Assembly (NCBI RefSeq): GCF_947500705.1
Contig: NZ_CANMSY010000001.1
Location: forward strand, 372,001 to 436,000
Direction of reading: 5' to 3'
Length of the DNA stretch: 64,000 bases
DNA from: an uncultured Brachybacterium sp.
Lineage (GTDB): Bacteria > Actinomycetota > Actinomycetes > Actinomycetales > Dermabacteraceae
Shown: positions 25,779 through 34,753 of the stretch, one piece after another
Layout of the letters: each line of letters starts with the position of its first letter
How positions within the stretch are numbered: position 1 is the first letter of the stretch
The notes under the pieces: generated by a model
What the model saw: only the letters and a program-made list of their open reading frames with translations
What the model was told of the DNA's origin: nothing
Databases searched by the model: none
Position numbers and translations under genes: made by a program

Positions 25779-26414
25779 GTGAACCGCGGCGACGTCCTCC
25801 CACTCCTCGGCGCCGAGCGCCTGGCCCTCGCCGACGCCCTGCAGGACCCTCCGGCCGTGGACTGGGAGCGTCCCTCGCTCTGCGCAGGGTGGACAGTGCA
25901 GGACGTCCTCACTCATCTCACCGCCGCCGCTCTCACCTCGACACTCCCCTGGCTCGCGAACATGGCGGCCTCTCGGTTCGACACGGATCGGCACAACCAG
26001 CGCCTGCTGCACCGGTTCCGCGCAGCGGATCCTGTCACGACGCTCGCCGACTTCCGCACGGCGGCGACATCGTCGGCCGCGCCGTTCGGAGAGTGGGAGG
26101 GCGCGCTCGGCGAAGTCATCGTGCACGGCCAGGACATCGCGCGCCCGCTCGGCCTGCCGCTGGCGCCCTCGCGCGAAGCAGTACGTGGCGTGGCCGAGTT
26201 CTTCGCCCGCAAGGACTTCGCGGTCAACAGCAGCACAATGGCCCGCGGCCTGCGACTGGAGGCGACCGACGATGAGCTGGTTCTCGGGGACGGTCCACCG
26301 GTGCGCGGCAGCATGCTGAACCTCGTCATGGCGATGGCGGGGAGAGCCGTGGTGCTCGACGAGCTGGAGGGCGAGGGCGCCGAGGTGCTCCGGGCGCGGC
26401 TGCCCCGGTCCTGA
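25779..26414 (+). CDS. Maleylpyruvate isomerase/DinB-fold family protein
   Basis: 211 residues. W-x-RPSLCAGWTVQDVLTHLTAAA (residues about 30-50) is the first helix pair of the MDMPI_N/DinB-like four-helix bundle, with the histidine in the metal position; GEVIVHGQDIARPLGL (about 115-130) supplies the second histidine. These proteins are mycothiol- or metal-dependent transferases or isomerases, often of unknown substrate. Start GTG 25779 by leaderless promoter and domain start. It is convergent with the symporter-kinase gene 39 bases away. Confidence 0.78.
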   Translation: MNRGDVLPLLGAERLALADALQDPPAVDWERPSLCAGWTVQDVLTHLTAAALTSTLPWLANMAASRFDTDRHNQRLLHRFRAADPVTTLADFRTAATSSAAPFGEWEGALGEVIVHGQDIARPLGLPLAPSREAVRGVAEFFARKDFAVNSSTMARGLRLEATDDELVLGDGPPVRGSMLNLVMAMAGRAVVLDELEGEGAEVLRARLPRS

Positions 26415-26453
26415 CGGCGGAGCAGCCGCGTCCACCGCCCCGCCGGTGCCGGC

Positions 26454-28550
26454 TCAGTCGTCCGTCGGCTCCTCCGGCAGGTCCAGATCGACCATCTCCC
26501 GCTCGGCTTCGACGGCCGCGACGATCTCCTCCACGGCTTCGTCGAGCGACATCTGGCTGGAGTCGATGATCAGGTGGTAGCGGCCCTCGTCCGTCGGCTC
26601 CCAGTGCATGAGCCGGCGCGACATCCGCGGGCGCATGCGGTCCTCACGGACCTGTCGCTGCGCGGCGACCTCGGGGGTGATTCCGTGGTCCGCGGCGGCG
26701 CGGTCCACGCGGTCCTGGACATCGCCGATCATCCGGATGTGGACGGCTCCGCGCATGTTGTCCAGGATCGCCGTCGCGTCCCGTCCGAGCACCACGCCGC
26801 CGAAGCCCTTGACCAGGCCCATCACCTCATCGATGTTCTTGCTGACCAGGTTGGTGCCCACCTGCGCGTCTCCGGAGGCGGTGGCGACGTTGACGTCCAT
26901 CCCCGGCCAGGAGAAGGAATGCAGCCACCGCAGGGACCTGCCGGTGGTGTCGTCGGCGAGCACCTTCGGGTTCGACGAGGAGGCTCGTTCGAGGTCCTCC
27001 GAGCTGAAGGCGAGGCCCGCATAGGGCACGCCGAGCTTCTCGGCGACGCGCGGGGCCACATAGGCGGCGCCGGCGCCATAGTCCTCGTTGATGGTGACCA
27101 CCGGTCGGCGGGCGATGAGCTGGTCGCCGCGCGAGGCGAGCACGACGCCCGCGCCGGGTACGGCATCCCCCAGGGCGCTCCGTGCGCGCCGCTGGTGGAG
27201 CTCCTTGATGATCCCTGTGTGCTCCTTCGCGGTGAGCGGGTACAGGAGCATCACCAGCACCGCGATCAGGCACAGCACCGCCGGCGCCCAGCCGGCCGCG
27301 ACCTTGATGCCCTGCACCGCCTGGTCGGACTGGTCCGGAGCGCCGGAGACGTAGCCGAAGGCGGCGATGATGCCGCCGCCGAGGAAGCCGCCGATGCCCT
27401 GACCCACCTTGCGCACGAAGGAGAGGACCGAGTAGGCGCCGCCCTCGGCGCGGGTCCCCGTCCTCCACTCGCCGTAGTCGACGGTATCGGCCTGCATCGA
27501 GAACATCAGCGCATTGGTGCCGCCGAAGCCGACTCCGTAGATGAAGAAGGCGATCAGCGCCATCGGCAGGTTCCCGGTGGGAGCGAGGCCCACGATCACC
27601 AGGCCGAGCACCGCGGTGAGGGCCAGACCCACGTAGGCGCTGCGTTTGCCGAAGCGCTCGGAGACCTTCGAGATCACCGAGGCGATGAGGATGGTGCCCA
27701 CCGTCTGCAGCACGAAGAGCAGCGTGAAGTACCCGGCACCGCCCACCACGTCGCGGGCGTAGTACATCATCACAGCGTTCATGGTGAAGGAGCCGCCGAG
27801 CAGGAACATCGCGCCCACGCAGAGGATGACCAGGGGCTTGTTCCGGCGCACCATCGCCATCGTGGTGCGCAGAGTGACCGTGCCCGTGCCGGCCGGGACG
27901 ACCTCCTTGGTGTTCTTGAAGCAGACCCAGTACAGGGCCAGCGCGGCGGCGGCCAGGGCGAGGGTGGCGATCGTGAACTTCAGCCGGATCCCGTCGGCCG
28001 TGGTGTCCTCGAACTGGGGCGAGAGGATCAGCGACAGCACCACGCCGGTGACCGCACCACCGATCGAGCGAGCGCCCGCCAGGCGGGAGCGGTCGGTGGC
28101 GTTCTCCGTCATCGCCGCGGACAGCGAGCCGTAGGGGATGTTCACGAAGGAGTAGCAGAGCTGGAACGCCGCGTCGAAGAGCAGGATCCAGGCGACGGTC
28201 GCCATCGGGCCGAGCGCCGCCGGGGTGCTGAACAGGGCGACCAGCGAGATGGCGAGGAAGGGGCTGACCCAGATCAGCCAGGGCCGCAGCCGCCCGTGCC
28301 GGGTCTGCTTGCGGCCGACGGTATTGCCGGCGACGAGATCGGTGACGCCGGCCCAGATCTTGGTGACGCCGTAGATGGCACCGGCGATCCCCGCGGAGAC
28401 CCCGGCGATGTCCGTCATGTAGACCATGAGGAACAGGGAGGTCATCTGGAAGGCGACGTTGTTGGCGACATCGCCCATCGCATAGCCGACGACGCGTCTG
28501 CGCGGCAGGATATCCGTGGTGCTCGGTGCGACAGCGGATGCGCTCGCCAT
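26454..28550 (-). CDS. Fusion: GPH-family sugar:cation symporter + cytidylate-kinase-like domain
   Basis: 698 residues in one frame. Residues 1-460 are a twelve-segment glycoside-pentoside-hexuronide:cation symporter: GYAMGDVANNVAF (22-34), the loop NTVGRKQTRHGRLRPWL, NIPYGSLSAAMTENATDRSRL and VDYGEWRTGTRAEG all fit the GPH signature. After a basic linker (about 461-481), residues 482-683 match the cytidylate-kinase-like family (PF13189 type): VVTINEDYGAGAAYVA in place of the glycine loop, VVLGRDATAIL, and RYHLIIDSS near the end. The glycine loop is GAGAA rather than GSGG, so activity is uncertain. The tail is acidic. ATG at 28550 follows GGGAAGGA. A cytosolic C-terminal domain on a GPH transporter recalls LacS, where it regulates transport; vectorial phosphorylation is the other option. 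Confidence 0.85.
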   Translation of the reverse strand: MASASAVAPSTTDILPRRRVVGYAMGDVANNVAFQMTSLFLMVYMTDIAGVSAGIAGAIYGVTKIWAGVTDLVAGNTVGRKQTRHGRLRPWLIWVSPFLAISLVALFSTPAALGPMATVAWILLFDAAFQLCYSFVNIPYGSLSAAMTENATDRSRLAGARSIGGAVTGVVLSLILSPQFEDTTADGIRLKFTIATLALAAAALALYWVCFKNTKEVVPAGTGTVTLRTTMAMVRRNKPLVILCVGAMFLLGGSFTMNAVMMYYARDVVGGAGYFTLLFVLQTVGTILIASVISKVSERFGKRSAYVGLALTAVLGLVIVGLAPTGNLPMALIAFFIYGVGFGGTNALMFSMQADTVDYGEWRTGTRAEGGAYSVLSFVRKVGQGIGGFLGGGIIAAFGYVSGAPDQSDQAVQGIKVAAGWAPAVLCLIAVLVMLLYPLTAKEHTGIIKELHQRRARSALGDAVPGAGVVLASRGDQLIARRPVVTINEDYGAGAAYVAPRVAEKLGVPYAGLAFSSEDLERASSSNPKVLADDTTGRSLRWLHSFSWPGMDVNVATASGDAQVGTNLVSKNIDEVMGLVKGFGGVVLGRDATAILDNMRGAVHIRMIGDVQDRVDRAAADHGITPEVAAQRQVREDRMRPRMSRRLMHWEPTDEGRYHLIIDSSQMSLDEAVEEIVAAVEAEREMVDLDLPEEPTDD

Positions 28551-28919
28551 GCGGGGTCCTTCCCTCAGGTCCCTCGTCCCGGCGGTTGCTTGCCGCGCCC
28601 CGTGGAGCGGACGCGCAGCCATGCGCGGAGGCCGGGGAGTGGCGTGCCACCGAGGGACCGTGTGCTCAGTCGTTCCGCCGAGCCTGCCACACCTCGCCGC
28701 CCTGAGGGCGGGTCGGACGTCCCTTGCCAGCTGTTTCCACCTCAGCGATCTCTCACACCGCTCCATCTCACGGGATCTCGGGGGTCCCGCGCCCGCGCGT
28801 GATGCCGATCAGGGGCCGGGTCCGAGGATCCCGCGCCTTCCCGCTCCTGTCGCCGTAGTCTGGTCCTCGGACCTGCCCGGCCCCGTGCCCGGGCGCTCTA
28901 GACCCAGTGGAGGACGACG
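28551..28919. other. Intergenic region between the symporter-kinase gene and fhs
   Basis: A 369-base divergent region. I see a TAGTCT -10-like hexamer for fhs at about 28856-28861 and the ribosome site of each gene. I recognise no riboswitch, operator palindrome or small ORF with convincing codon bias. Confidence 0.4.
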
Positions 28920-30593
28920 ATGTCTGCCGAGAACCCGGACCTTGCGATCGCCCAGGCGGCGACCCTGCATCCCATCACCGAGATCGCCGAGAAGGCCGGG
29001 GTGCCCGCCGAGGCGCTGGTGCCCTACGGCTCCTACAAGGCCAAGGTCGACGTGCGGAAGATGACCCCGACGGGCAGGACCGGGCGACTCGTCCTGGTCT
29101 CGGCCATGTCTCCCACCCCGGCCGGCGAGGGCAAATCCACCACCACGGTGGGCCTGGCCGACGCCTTCTCCCTGCAGGGGCACCGGACCATGGTCGCGCT
29201 GCGAGAGCCTGCGCTCGGCCCGATCATGGGGATCAAGGGCGGCGCCACCGGCGGCGGCCACGCGCAGGTGGTCCCGATGGAGGACATCAACCTCCACTTC
29301 ACCGGCGACTTCCATGCCATCCAGATCGCGAACAACACCCTCGCGGCACTGGTCGACAACCACCTCCATCAGGGCAATGCGCTGAACATCGATCCCCGTC
29401 GGATCCAGTGGAAGCGCGTGGTGGACGTCAACGACCGCGCTCTGCGGAAGATCACGATCGGCCTCGGCGGTCCGACCCAGGGCGTCCCCCGCGAGGACGG
29501 CTTCGACATCGTCGTCGCCTCCGAGATCATGGCTGTGCTGTGCCTGGCCACCGACCTGCAGGACCTCGAGGCCCGCATCAACCGCATCGTGCTGGGCTTC
29601 ACCTATGACCGCGAGCCCGTGAGCGTCGCAGATCTCGGGGTCGGCGGCGCGGTGACCATGCTGCTCAAGGATGCCCTGCTGCCGAATCTCGTCCAGACCC
29701 TCGGCGGCACCCCGGCGCTCGTGCACGGCGGCCCCTTCGCGAACATCGCCCACGGCTGCAACTCGCTGGCCGCGACCCAGCTGGCGCTGTCGCTGGCGGA
29801 CATCACGGTCACCGAGGCCGGCTTCGGCTCCGACCTCGGCGCGGAGAAGTTCCTGGACATCAAGGCTCGCCTCGGCGGCCTCTCCCCCGATGCAGGCGTC
29901 GTGGTCGCGACCGTGCGGGCGCTGAAGATGCACGGCGGGGTCGCCAAGGACGATCTCCCGGCCGAGGACATCGACGCCGCGCTCGCCGGCACCGCGAACC
30001 TCGCCCGTCACGTGCAGAACATGCGCAAGTTCGGCATCGAGCCGGTCATCGCGCTGAACCGCTTCCCCACCGACACCGAGGCCGAGCTCGACGCAGTGCT
30101 CGGCTGGGCGAAGGAGCAGGGCTTCCGGGCCGCACTCTCGGAGGTCTGGGCGAAGGGCGGCGAGGGCGGGCTCGAGGTCGCGGAGCAGGTGCTCGCAGCG
30201 ATCGAGGAGGATGCCCCCGACTTCCGCCACCTCTACGACCCGGCCGCCGGGATCGAGGAGTCCCTGCGCACCCTGGCCCGCGAGATCTACGGGGCCGACG
30301 ACGTGGTCTTCGAGGACCGCGCCCCGGCGCAGCTGCGGATGCTGAAGCGGAACGGCTGGGACACCCTGCCCGTCTGCGTCGCGAAGACCCAGTACTCCTT
30401 CTCCGACGACCCGAAGGCGCTCGGCGCCCCCACCGGGCATGTGCTGCATGTGCGGGATCTGGTGCCGAAGATCGGGGCCGGGTTCGTGGTCGCGATGACC
30501 GGCGCGATCATGACGATGCCCGGCCTGCCCAAGGAGCCCGCGGCGCTGCGCATGGGCGTCACCGAGACCGGGGAGTCGATCGGGCTCTTCTGA
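28920..30593 (+). CDS. fhs: Formate-tetrahydrofolate ligase
   Basis: 557 residues. ATP-dependent synthesis of 10-formyl-tetrahydrofolate from formate. The P-loop-like ATP site [11 protein letters not shown] (66-76) is intact, followed by [19 protein letters not shown] (substrate region) and NIAHGCNS near residue 275. The length is typical. ATG at 28920 has GGAGG six bases ahead. Links free formate to one-carbon metabolism, useful when formate arises in anaerobic reactions such as formate-dependent NrdD chemistry, although this connection is inference. Terminated by a GGGCCG/CGGCCC hairpin 11 bases downstream. Confidence 0.96.
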   Translation: MSAENPDLAIAQAATLHPITEIAEKAGVPAEALVPYGSYKAKVDVRKMTPTGRTGRLVLVSAMSPTPAGEGKSTTTVGLADAFSLQGHRTMVALREPALGPIMGIKGGATGGGHAQVVPMEDINLHFTGDFHAIQIANNTLAALVDNHLHQGNALNIDPRRIQWKRVVDVNDRALRKITIGLGGPTQGVPREDGFDIVVASEIMAVLCLATDLQDLEARINRIVLGFTYDREPVSVADLGVGGAVTMLLKDALLPNLVQTLGGTPALVHGGPFANIAHGCNSLAATQLALSLADITVTEAGFGSDLGAEKFLDIKARLGGLSPDAGVVVATVRALKMHGGVAKDDLPAEDIDAALAGTANLARHVQNMRKFGIEPVIALNRFPTDTEAELDAVLGWAKEQGFRAALSEVWAKGGEGGLEVAEQVLAAIEEDAPDFRHLYDPAAGIEESLRTLAREIYGADDVVFEDRAPAQLRMLKRNGWDTLPVCVAKTQYSFSDDPKALGAPTGHVLHVRDLVPKIGAGFVVAMTGAIMTMPGLPKEPAALRMGVTETGESIGLF

Positions 30594-30604
30594 GTCCGCG
30601 GCGC

Positions 30605-30628
30605 GGGCCGGCCGGGAAGGGTCGGCCC
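30605..30628. terminator. Weak hairpin between fhs and mnhG
   Basis: GGGCCG (30605-30610) pairs with CGGCCC (30623-30628) between convergent genes; short stem, probable bidirectional terminator. Confidence 0.5.
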
Positions 30629-30632
30629 GTCG

Positions 30633-30677
30633 CCGGCGATCGCGTTCGGCGACTCACCGGCGGTCGCGTTCGGCGAC
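30633..30677. repeat. 21-bp direct repeat spanning the mnhG stop codon
   Basis: CCGGCGATCGCGTTCGGCGAC (30633-30653, written as its first 20 bases plus C) recurs at 30657-30677 with one difference. The period is 24 bp, so the second copy encodes the last residues AERDRR and the first copy is the non-coding duplicate beyond the stop. Confidence 0.7.
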
Positions 30678-31241
30678 CTCCTCGGCCTCGAGCTCGGTCT
30701 CGTCCTCGAGGTCGATATCGATGATGTCCTCGTCCTCGACGTCGTCCGCGCGTCCCTCCGGGTCCCCCCAGTTGATATCCGTGAGCGGTTCGACGGTCTC
30801 GGTGACCACGTTCTCGGGGAAGCGATCCAGGTCGCCGTCGGCCATCCCCCGGTGGTCATCGCCGTCCTCGTCGATGAAGCCGTCCTCGTCATCGTCGTCA
30901 TCGTCGGAATCCGCCAGGCGCGGGCTGAGCTCGTCGATCGCGTAGTCGCCGCCGCGCACGAATCCGCGGCGGAAGGCCGCACGGCCCACCATCACGCTCG
31001 AGACCGGCACGGTCAGCATCTGGGCGAGCAGCACCACCAGCAGGAAGGCGGCCAGGGACCAGGAGCCCGAGTACAGCGCCGCCCCGCTGAACACCAGGAT
31101 GAGACCCAGCACCTGCGGCTTGGAGGCTGCGTGGATGCGCATCAGCACGCCGTCGAAGCGGTTGAGCCCGATCGTGGAGACCACGCCCAGCAGGACTCCG
31201 CCGGCGATCAGGACGGCGGCGATGATCTCGATGGGCGTCAT
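30654..31241 (-). CDS. mnhG: Mrp Na+/H+ antiporter subunit G with acidic tail
   Basis: 195 residues; residues 1-105 are the three-helix MrpG core (VLLGVVSTIGLNRFDGVLMRIHAASKPQVLGL). The remaining 90 residues are a hydrophilic tail dominated by Asp and Glu, including DSDDDDDDEDGFIDEDGDD. Typical MrpG proteins end near residue 110, so this tail is additional. ATG overlaps the mnhF stop (ATGA). Last gene of the operon. The complex exchanges sodium (or potassium) for protons across the membrane. Confidence 0.9.
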   Translation of the reverse strand: MTPIEIIAAVLIAGGVLLGVVSTIGLNRFDGVLMRIHAASKPQVLGLILVFSGAALYSGSWSLAAFLLVVLLAQMLTVPVSSVMVGRAAFRRGFVRGGDYAIDELSPRLADSDDDDDDEDGFIDEDGDDHRGMADGDLDRFPENVVTETVEPLTDINWGDPEGRADDVEDEDIIDIDLEDETELEAEEVAERDRR

Positions 31242-31903
31242 CGTGGCTCCTCCGTCGTGGGGCGGCGAGGTGCGCGGCGGTGCTCGTCCTCGACGTTGTG
31301 CTCGACGCTGCGCTCGAAACCGCGTGAGCCCGGCTGTGCACCGAACCCGCGCTCGTCCTCGTCCTCGAACGGCTCCGAACGGCCCGTCTCCTCGTGCGGC
31401 TCCCCCGGCGGGCCCAGGTCATCCAGCGGCTCTCCCGGCTGCAGCGAGTCCTCGAGCGGGTCCTCATCCGTCAGCGGGTCCTGGAACTCGTCCGCGGGGA
31501 GGGTGTTCCCCGGATCCGGCGACTCACCCCGGCTCTCGTCCCAGGCCTCGGAGCTGAAGGGGTCGAGGTGGACCGCCTCGTGGGGGCCCGTGTCCGTGTG
31601 CGGTTCGCGGGGGTGGCGGGCGCGGCGTCCCTGCATCGGGTCCTCGCGGGCCACGAAGCGGGCGAAGGTGACGGTGCCGATGAAGGCGAGGCCGGTGAGT
31701 CCCAGCAGCGCCGGCCCCGCCCAGGTCGCCCGGGAGTGGGCGGCGTAGAGGGCCATGCCCATCACCACGAGCGTGACCAGGGCGTCGCCGGAGAGCGCGC
31801 GATCCAGGATCGTCGGGCCCACCACCATCCGGTAGACCACACCCAGCGCGGCGGCGGCGAGGATGGCGGCATAGATGACCAGCAGGATCTCGAAGGTGCT
31901 CAT
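31238..31903 (-). CDS. mnhF: Mrp Na+/H+ antiporter subunit F with acidic tail
   Basis: 221 residues. The first 88 are the MrpF core: three helices with YRMVVGPTILDRALSGDALVTLVV. The remaining ~130 residues are hydrophilic, Pro/Asp/Glu-rich (DPLTDEDPLEDSLQPGEPLD and similar) and have no counterpart in usual MrpF of about 90 residues. Overlaps mnhE by 4 bases and mnhG by 4 bases. The tail probably lies in the cytosol and is disordered. Confidence 0.9.
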   Translation of the reverse strand: MSTFEILLVIYAAILAAAALGVVYRMVVGPTILDRALSGDALVTLVVMGMALYAAHSRATWAGPALLGLTGLAFIGTVTFARFVAREDPMQGRRARHPREPHTDTGPHEAVHLDPFSSEAWDESRGESPDPGNTLPADEFQDPLTDEDPLEDSLQPGEPLDDLGPPGEPHEETGRSEPFEDEDERGFGAQPGSRGFERSVEHNVEDEHRRAPRRPTTEEPR

Positions 31904-32439
31904 CGCAGACCCGCCTCCTCGAGGACCTCACGGCGGCCGACGGCCCACAGCAGGCGCTCCTCCTGGGCACGGACCTGCGCCCGCGCCTTCTCGACCTCCT
32001 CGGGGGTGCCGGCGTTGAAGGTGTGCAGGAACAGCATCCCGGTGGCGCGCTGCGCCTCGACCACGACGGAGCCGGGGATGAGGGTGCACAGCACGCCGGT
32101 GAAGGTCAGGAAGAAGTCCGAGCGCGATGCCATCCGCACGGCGATCACCGAGCTCGGCGGCTGGGGACCCGGACGCAGCGAGTAGTACCCGACCTGGACG
32201 GCGGAGACGATCACGTCGTACAGGAAGCGCGCCGCGAACAGCAGGAAGCGCACCGGGCGCAGGGTCAGCTCGTGACCCGTCGGCGGCATCGGGAACAGCA
32301 CGAAGATGAGGACCGCGACCGCGACGCCGCCCAGCACGTTCTTGAGATCCAGACCGCCCCACAGCAGGCACCACAGCGCCACCATGATCAGTGCCCAGAT
32401 CCATGAGTGCCGCAGGTCCTTCAGTCGTCGGGAGATCAC
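31900..32439 (-). CDS. mnhE: Mrp Na+/H+ antiporter subunit E
   Basis: 179 residues, standard length. Two N-terminal membrane segments, then RPVRFLLFAARFLYDVIVSAVQVGYYSLRPG and TLIPGSVVVE, the MrpE signature. The start is GTG at 32439, overlapping the mnhD stop as GTGA. No added tail, unlike C, F and G. Confidence 0.92.
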   Translation of the reverse strand: MISRRLKDLRHSWIWALIMVALWCLLWGGLDLKNVLGGVAVAVLIFVLFPMPPTGHELTLRPVRFLLFAARFLYDVIVSAVQVGYYSLRPGPQPPSSVIAVRMASRSDFFLTFTGVLCTLIPGSVVVEAQRATGMLFLHTFNAGTPEEVEKARAQVRAQEERLLWAVGRREVLEEAGLR

Positions 32440-34016
32440 TCGTCCACCTCCTGCCCGTCGCCGTCGAGCCGCTGCCCGGCGTCATCGATCCGGTACTGCA
32501 GCTCGCCGGCGGCCTCGTCGCCGAGGACAGCGCTCACATACGGGGTGCGCTCGAGGATGGAGCTCGCGGCGTTGTCGGCGTAGGTCATGATCGGACCGGC
32601 CAGCACCGTGAGCACCAGAGAGAAGGTGATCATCGCTGCGGTCGCCCCGACCATCACCTTGGGCAGCGGGACATCGCGGGCGACGATCTCCGCACTGGGC
32701 TCCTGCCAGAAGGCGCGGTTCCAGATCTTCGCGATCGCATACAACGTGAGCAGGCTGGTCAGAACGCTGATGGCGATGAGGAACCACCCCGAGGTGCGGT
32801 CGTACTGGATGCCCGCCTCGATCAGTCCCACCTTGCCGATGAAGCCGGAGAAGGGCGGGATGCCCGCGAGGTTCATGGCGGGGAGGAAGAAGAGCACCGC
32901 GATCACGGGGGCGAGCTTCTGCAGCCCGCCGAGCTTGATCAGATTGGTCGTCCCGCCGCGGTGCTCGATCAGGCCCGCCGCGAGGAACAGCGTGGACTGC
33001 ACGGTGATGTGGTGGGCGACGTAGTAGATCGTCGCGGCCATGCCCATCTGGGTGACCATGCCGATGCCGAACAGCATGTAGCCCATGTGCGAGACCAGCG
33101 TGAAGGACAGCACTCGCTTGAGATCCGTCTGCGCGACCGCGCCGAAGATGCCGATGAGCAGGCTCAGCGCCGCTGCGGCCAGCAGCAGGTTGGAGATCTG
33201 GGACGCGGGGAAGAGCAGGGTCTCCAGGCGCAGGATCGCGTAGATGCCGACCTTTGTCAGCAGTCCCGCGAACACGGCCGTGACCGGCGCGGGAGCGGTC
33301 GGGTAGGAGTCCGGCAGCCAGGCGCTGAGCGGGAAGATCGCGGCCTTGATCCCGAAGGCCACCAGGAGCATCAGCTCCAGGACCATCCGGATGCCGGGGT
33401 CCAGGCCGTCCAGCCGCAGCGCGAGCTCGGCCAGGTTGACGGTGCCGGTCGCGGAGTACACGGCGGCGATCGCGGCCAGGAAGATGATCGAGCTCAGCAG
33501 GGAGACGATCACATAGGTGGTCGCTGCGCGCACCCGGCTGGCGGAGCCGCCGAGCGTGAGCAGCACGTAGCTCGCCGCCAGCAGCACCTCGAAGCCGACG
33601 TAGAGGTTGAACAGGTCACCGGCGAGGAAGGCCATCGACACCCCGGCCACCAGGGCGAGATAGGTGGGATGGTAGATCGCCACCGGGGTCCGCTCGGTGT
33701 TCTCGCTGACCGTCTGTGCGCTCGAGTACACCAGCACCGCGAGGGTGACGAAGCTGGAGACCAGCAGCATCAGCGCGGTGAGACGGTCCGCGACGAGCAC
33801 GATCCCCAGCTGCGGGGTCCAGTTGCCGATCTGCAGGACCAGCACACCCTCCTGCGAGACGTAATAGCCCAGCACCATCGAGACCGTGAAGATCGCGGTC
33901 AGGGTGAGGATCGCGACCCAGAGCTGGATCCGGCTGTAGTGGCGCAGCAGCAGGGTGAATGCGGCGCCGGCCAAGGGGAGCATCACCGGCAGGGCGAGCA
34001 GGAGTTCGATGCTCAT
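32436..34016 (-). CDS. mnhD: Mrp Na+/H+ antiporter subunit D
   Basis: 526 residues, about 14 membrane segments, homologous to complex I antiporter subunits (NuoM/N). Conserved membrane charges can be seen: the glutamate in YVGFEVLLAASYVLL, the lysine in AFGIKAAIFPLSAWLPDSYPTAP and LLTKVGIYA, and LKRVLSFTLVSHMGYM. A short acidic C-terminus ends the protein. ATG overlaps the mnhC stop (ATGA). Proton/sodium-translocating subunit of the antiporter. Confidence 0.94.
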   Translation of the reverse strand: MSIELLLALPVMLPLAGAAFTLLLRHYSRIQLWVAILTLTAIFTVSMVLGYYVSQEGVLVLQIGNWTPQLGIVLVADRLTALMLLVSSFVTLAVLVYSSAQTVSENTERTPVAIYHPTYLALVAGVSMAFLAGDLFNLYVGFEVLLAASYVLLTLGGSASRVRAATTYVIVSLLSSIIFLAAIAAVYSATGTVNLAELALRLDGLDPGIRMVLELMLLVAFGIKAAIFPLSAWLPDSYPTAPAPVTAVFAGLLTKVGIYAILRLETLLFPASQISNLLLAAAALSLLIGIFGAVAQTDLKRVLSFTLVSHMGYMLFGIGMVTQMGMAATIYYVAHHITVQSTLFLAAGLIEHRGGTTNLIKLGGLQKLAPVIAVLFFLPAMNLAGIPPFSGFIGKVGLIEAGIQYDRTSGWFLIAISVLTSLLTLYAIAKIWNRAFWQEPSAEIVARDVPLPKVMVGATAAMITFSLVLTVLAGPIMTYADNAASSILERTPYVSAVLGDEAAGELQYRIDDAGQRLDGDGQEVDE

Positions 34017-34753
34017 GCCTCACTCCGTCCATCGGTGTGCTCGCGGTCGGTGTCGGTGGCGGGGCCCGCGCCGGGGATGCTGCCCATGTCCTGGGCACTC
34101 TGCGGAGCCTGGGCGGTCTGCGGAGCCGCGCCACGCCCTCCGGGCGGCGGGTCGCCCGGCCGTGTGCCGCCCTTGTCGGGGCGGCGACGGCCGGCCCGCG
34201 GGGGCGGCGGGGCGCCTCCTTCGTCGGCCTCGGTGGCATCCTGCGGGACGTCCTCGGCGCTGGTGAGGTCCGAGCCCAGCGGGTCGTCGTCCTCGTGGGC
34301 GAGCAGCCCCTGGGACTGTGCCAGCGCGCCGCGCCGGGATTCCTCGGTGAGTGCCTGGGACCAGGGCAGGTGCTCGGTCTCCTCGGTGGTGCGGCGCCGG
34401 CGCCTGCGCAGCACCCTCCGGTCCTCGACGTCGTCGGGGACCTCGTCGTGGCCGAAGAGCTGCCAGGCCCGGTAGGCCAGGGCCATCCCGAAGGCGGTGA
34501 TGCCCAGCGAGATCACGATCGCGGTGAGCACCATCGCGAAGGGCAGCGGATCCGTCATCTCCGCAGGGTCGCCGCTGCCCTCGAAGGGCGGCAGTCCGGG
34601 CTTCCCGGCGGCGATGATGAACAGCACGTTCACCCCATTGCCCAGCAGCACGAAGCCCAGGATTATTCGCGACAGGGTGCGCTCGAGCATGAGGTAGACG
34701 CCGCAGGTGATGAACACCCCGGCGATCAGGAGCAGCGAGAGGCTAACGGGCAT
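34013..34753 (-). CDS. mnhC: Mrp Na+/H+ antiporter subunit C with long tail
   Basis: 246 residues. The NuoK-like core is residues 1-105: GVYLMLERTLSRIILGFVLLGNGVN and MVLTAIVISLGITAFGMAL. After a basic patch RRRRRRTTEE, roughly 130 hydrophilic residues follow, rich in Pro, Gly, Asp and Arg, with no recognised fold. Ordinary MrpC has about 110-125 residues. ATG at 34753 lies 11 bases inside mnhA, so translation is coupled. Confidence 0.91.
   Translation of the reverse strand: MPVSLSLLLIAGVFITCGVYLMLERTLSRIILGFVLLGNGVNVLFIIAAGKPGLPPFEGSGDPAEMTDPLPFAMVLTAIVISLGITAFGMALAYRAWQLFGHDEVPDDVEDRRVLRRRRRRTTEETEHLPWSQALTEESRRGALAQSQGLLAHEDDDPLGSDLTSAEDVPQDATEADEGGAPPPPRAGRRRPDKGGTRPGDPPPGGRGAAPQTAQAPQSAQDMGSIPGAGPATDTDREHTDGRSEA

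Noticed and set aside
28551-28919. Tetrahydrofolate riboswitch upstream of fhs
   Set aside because: No recognisable pseudoknot core; the region looks like ordinary divergent promoter DNA.
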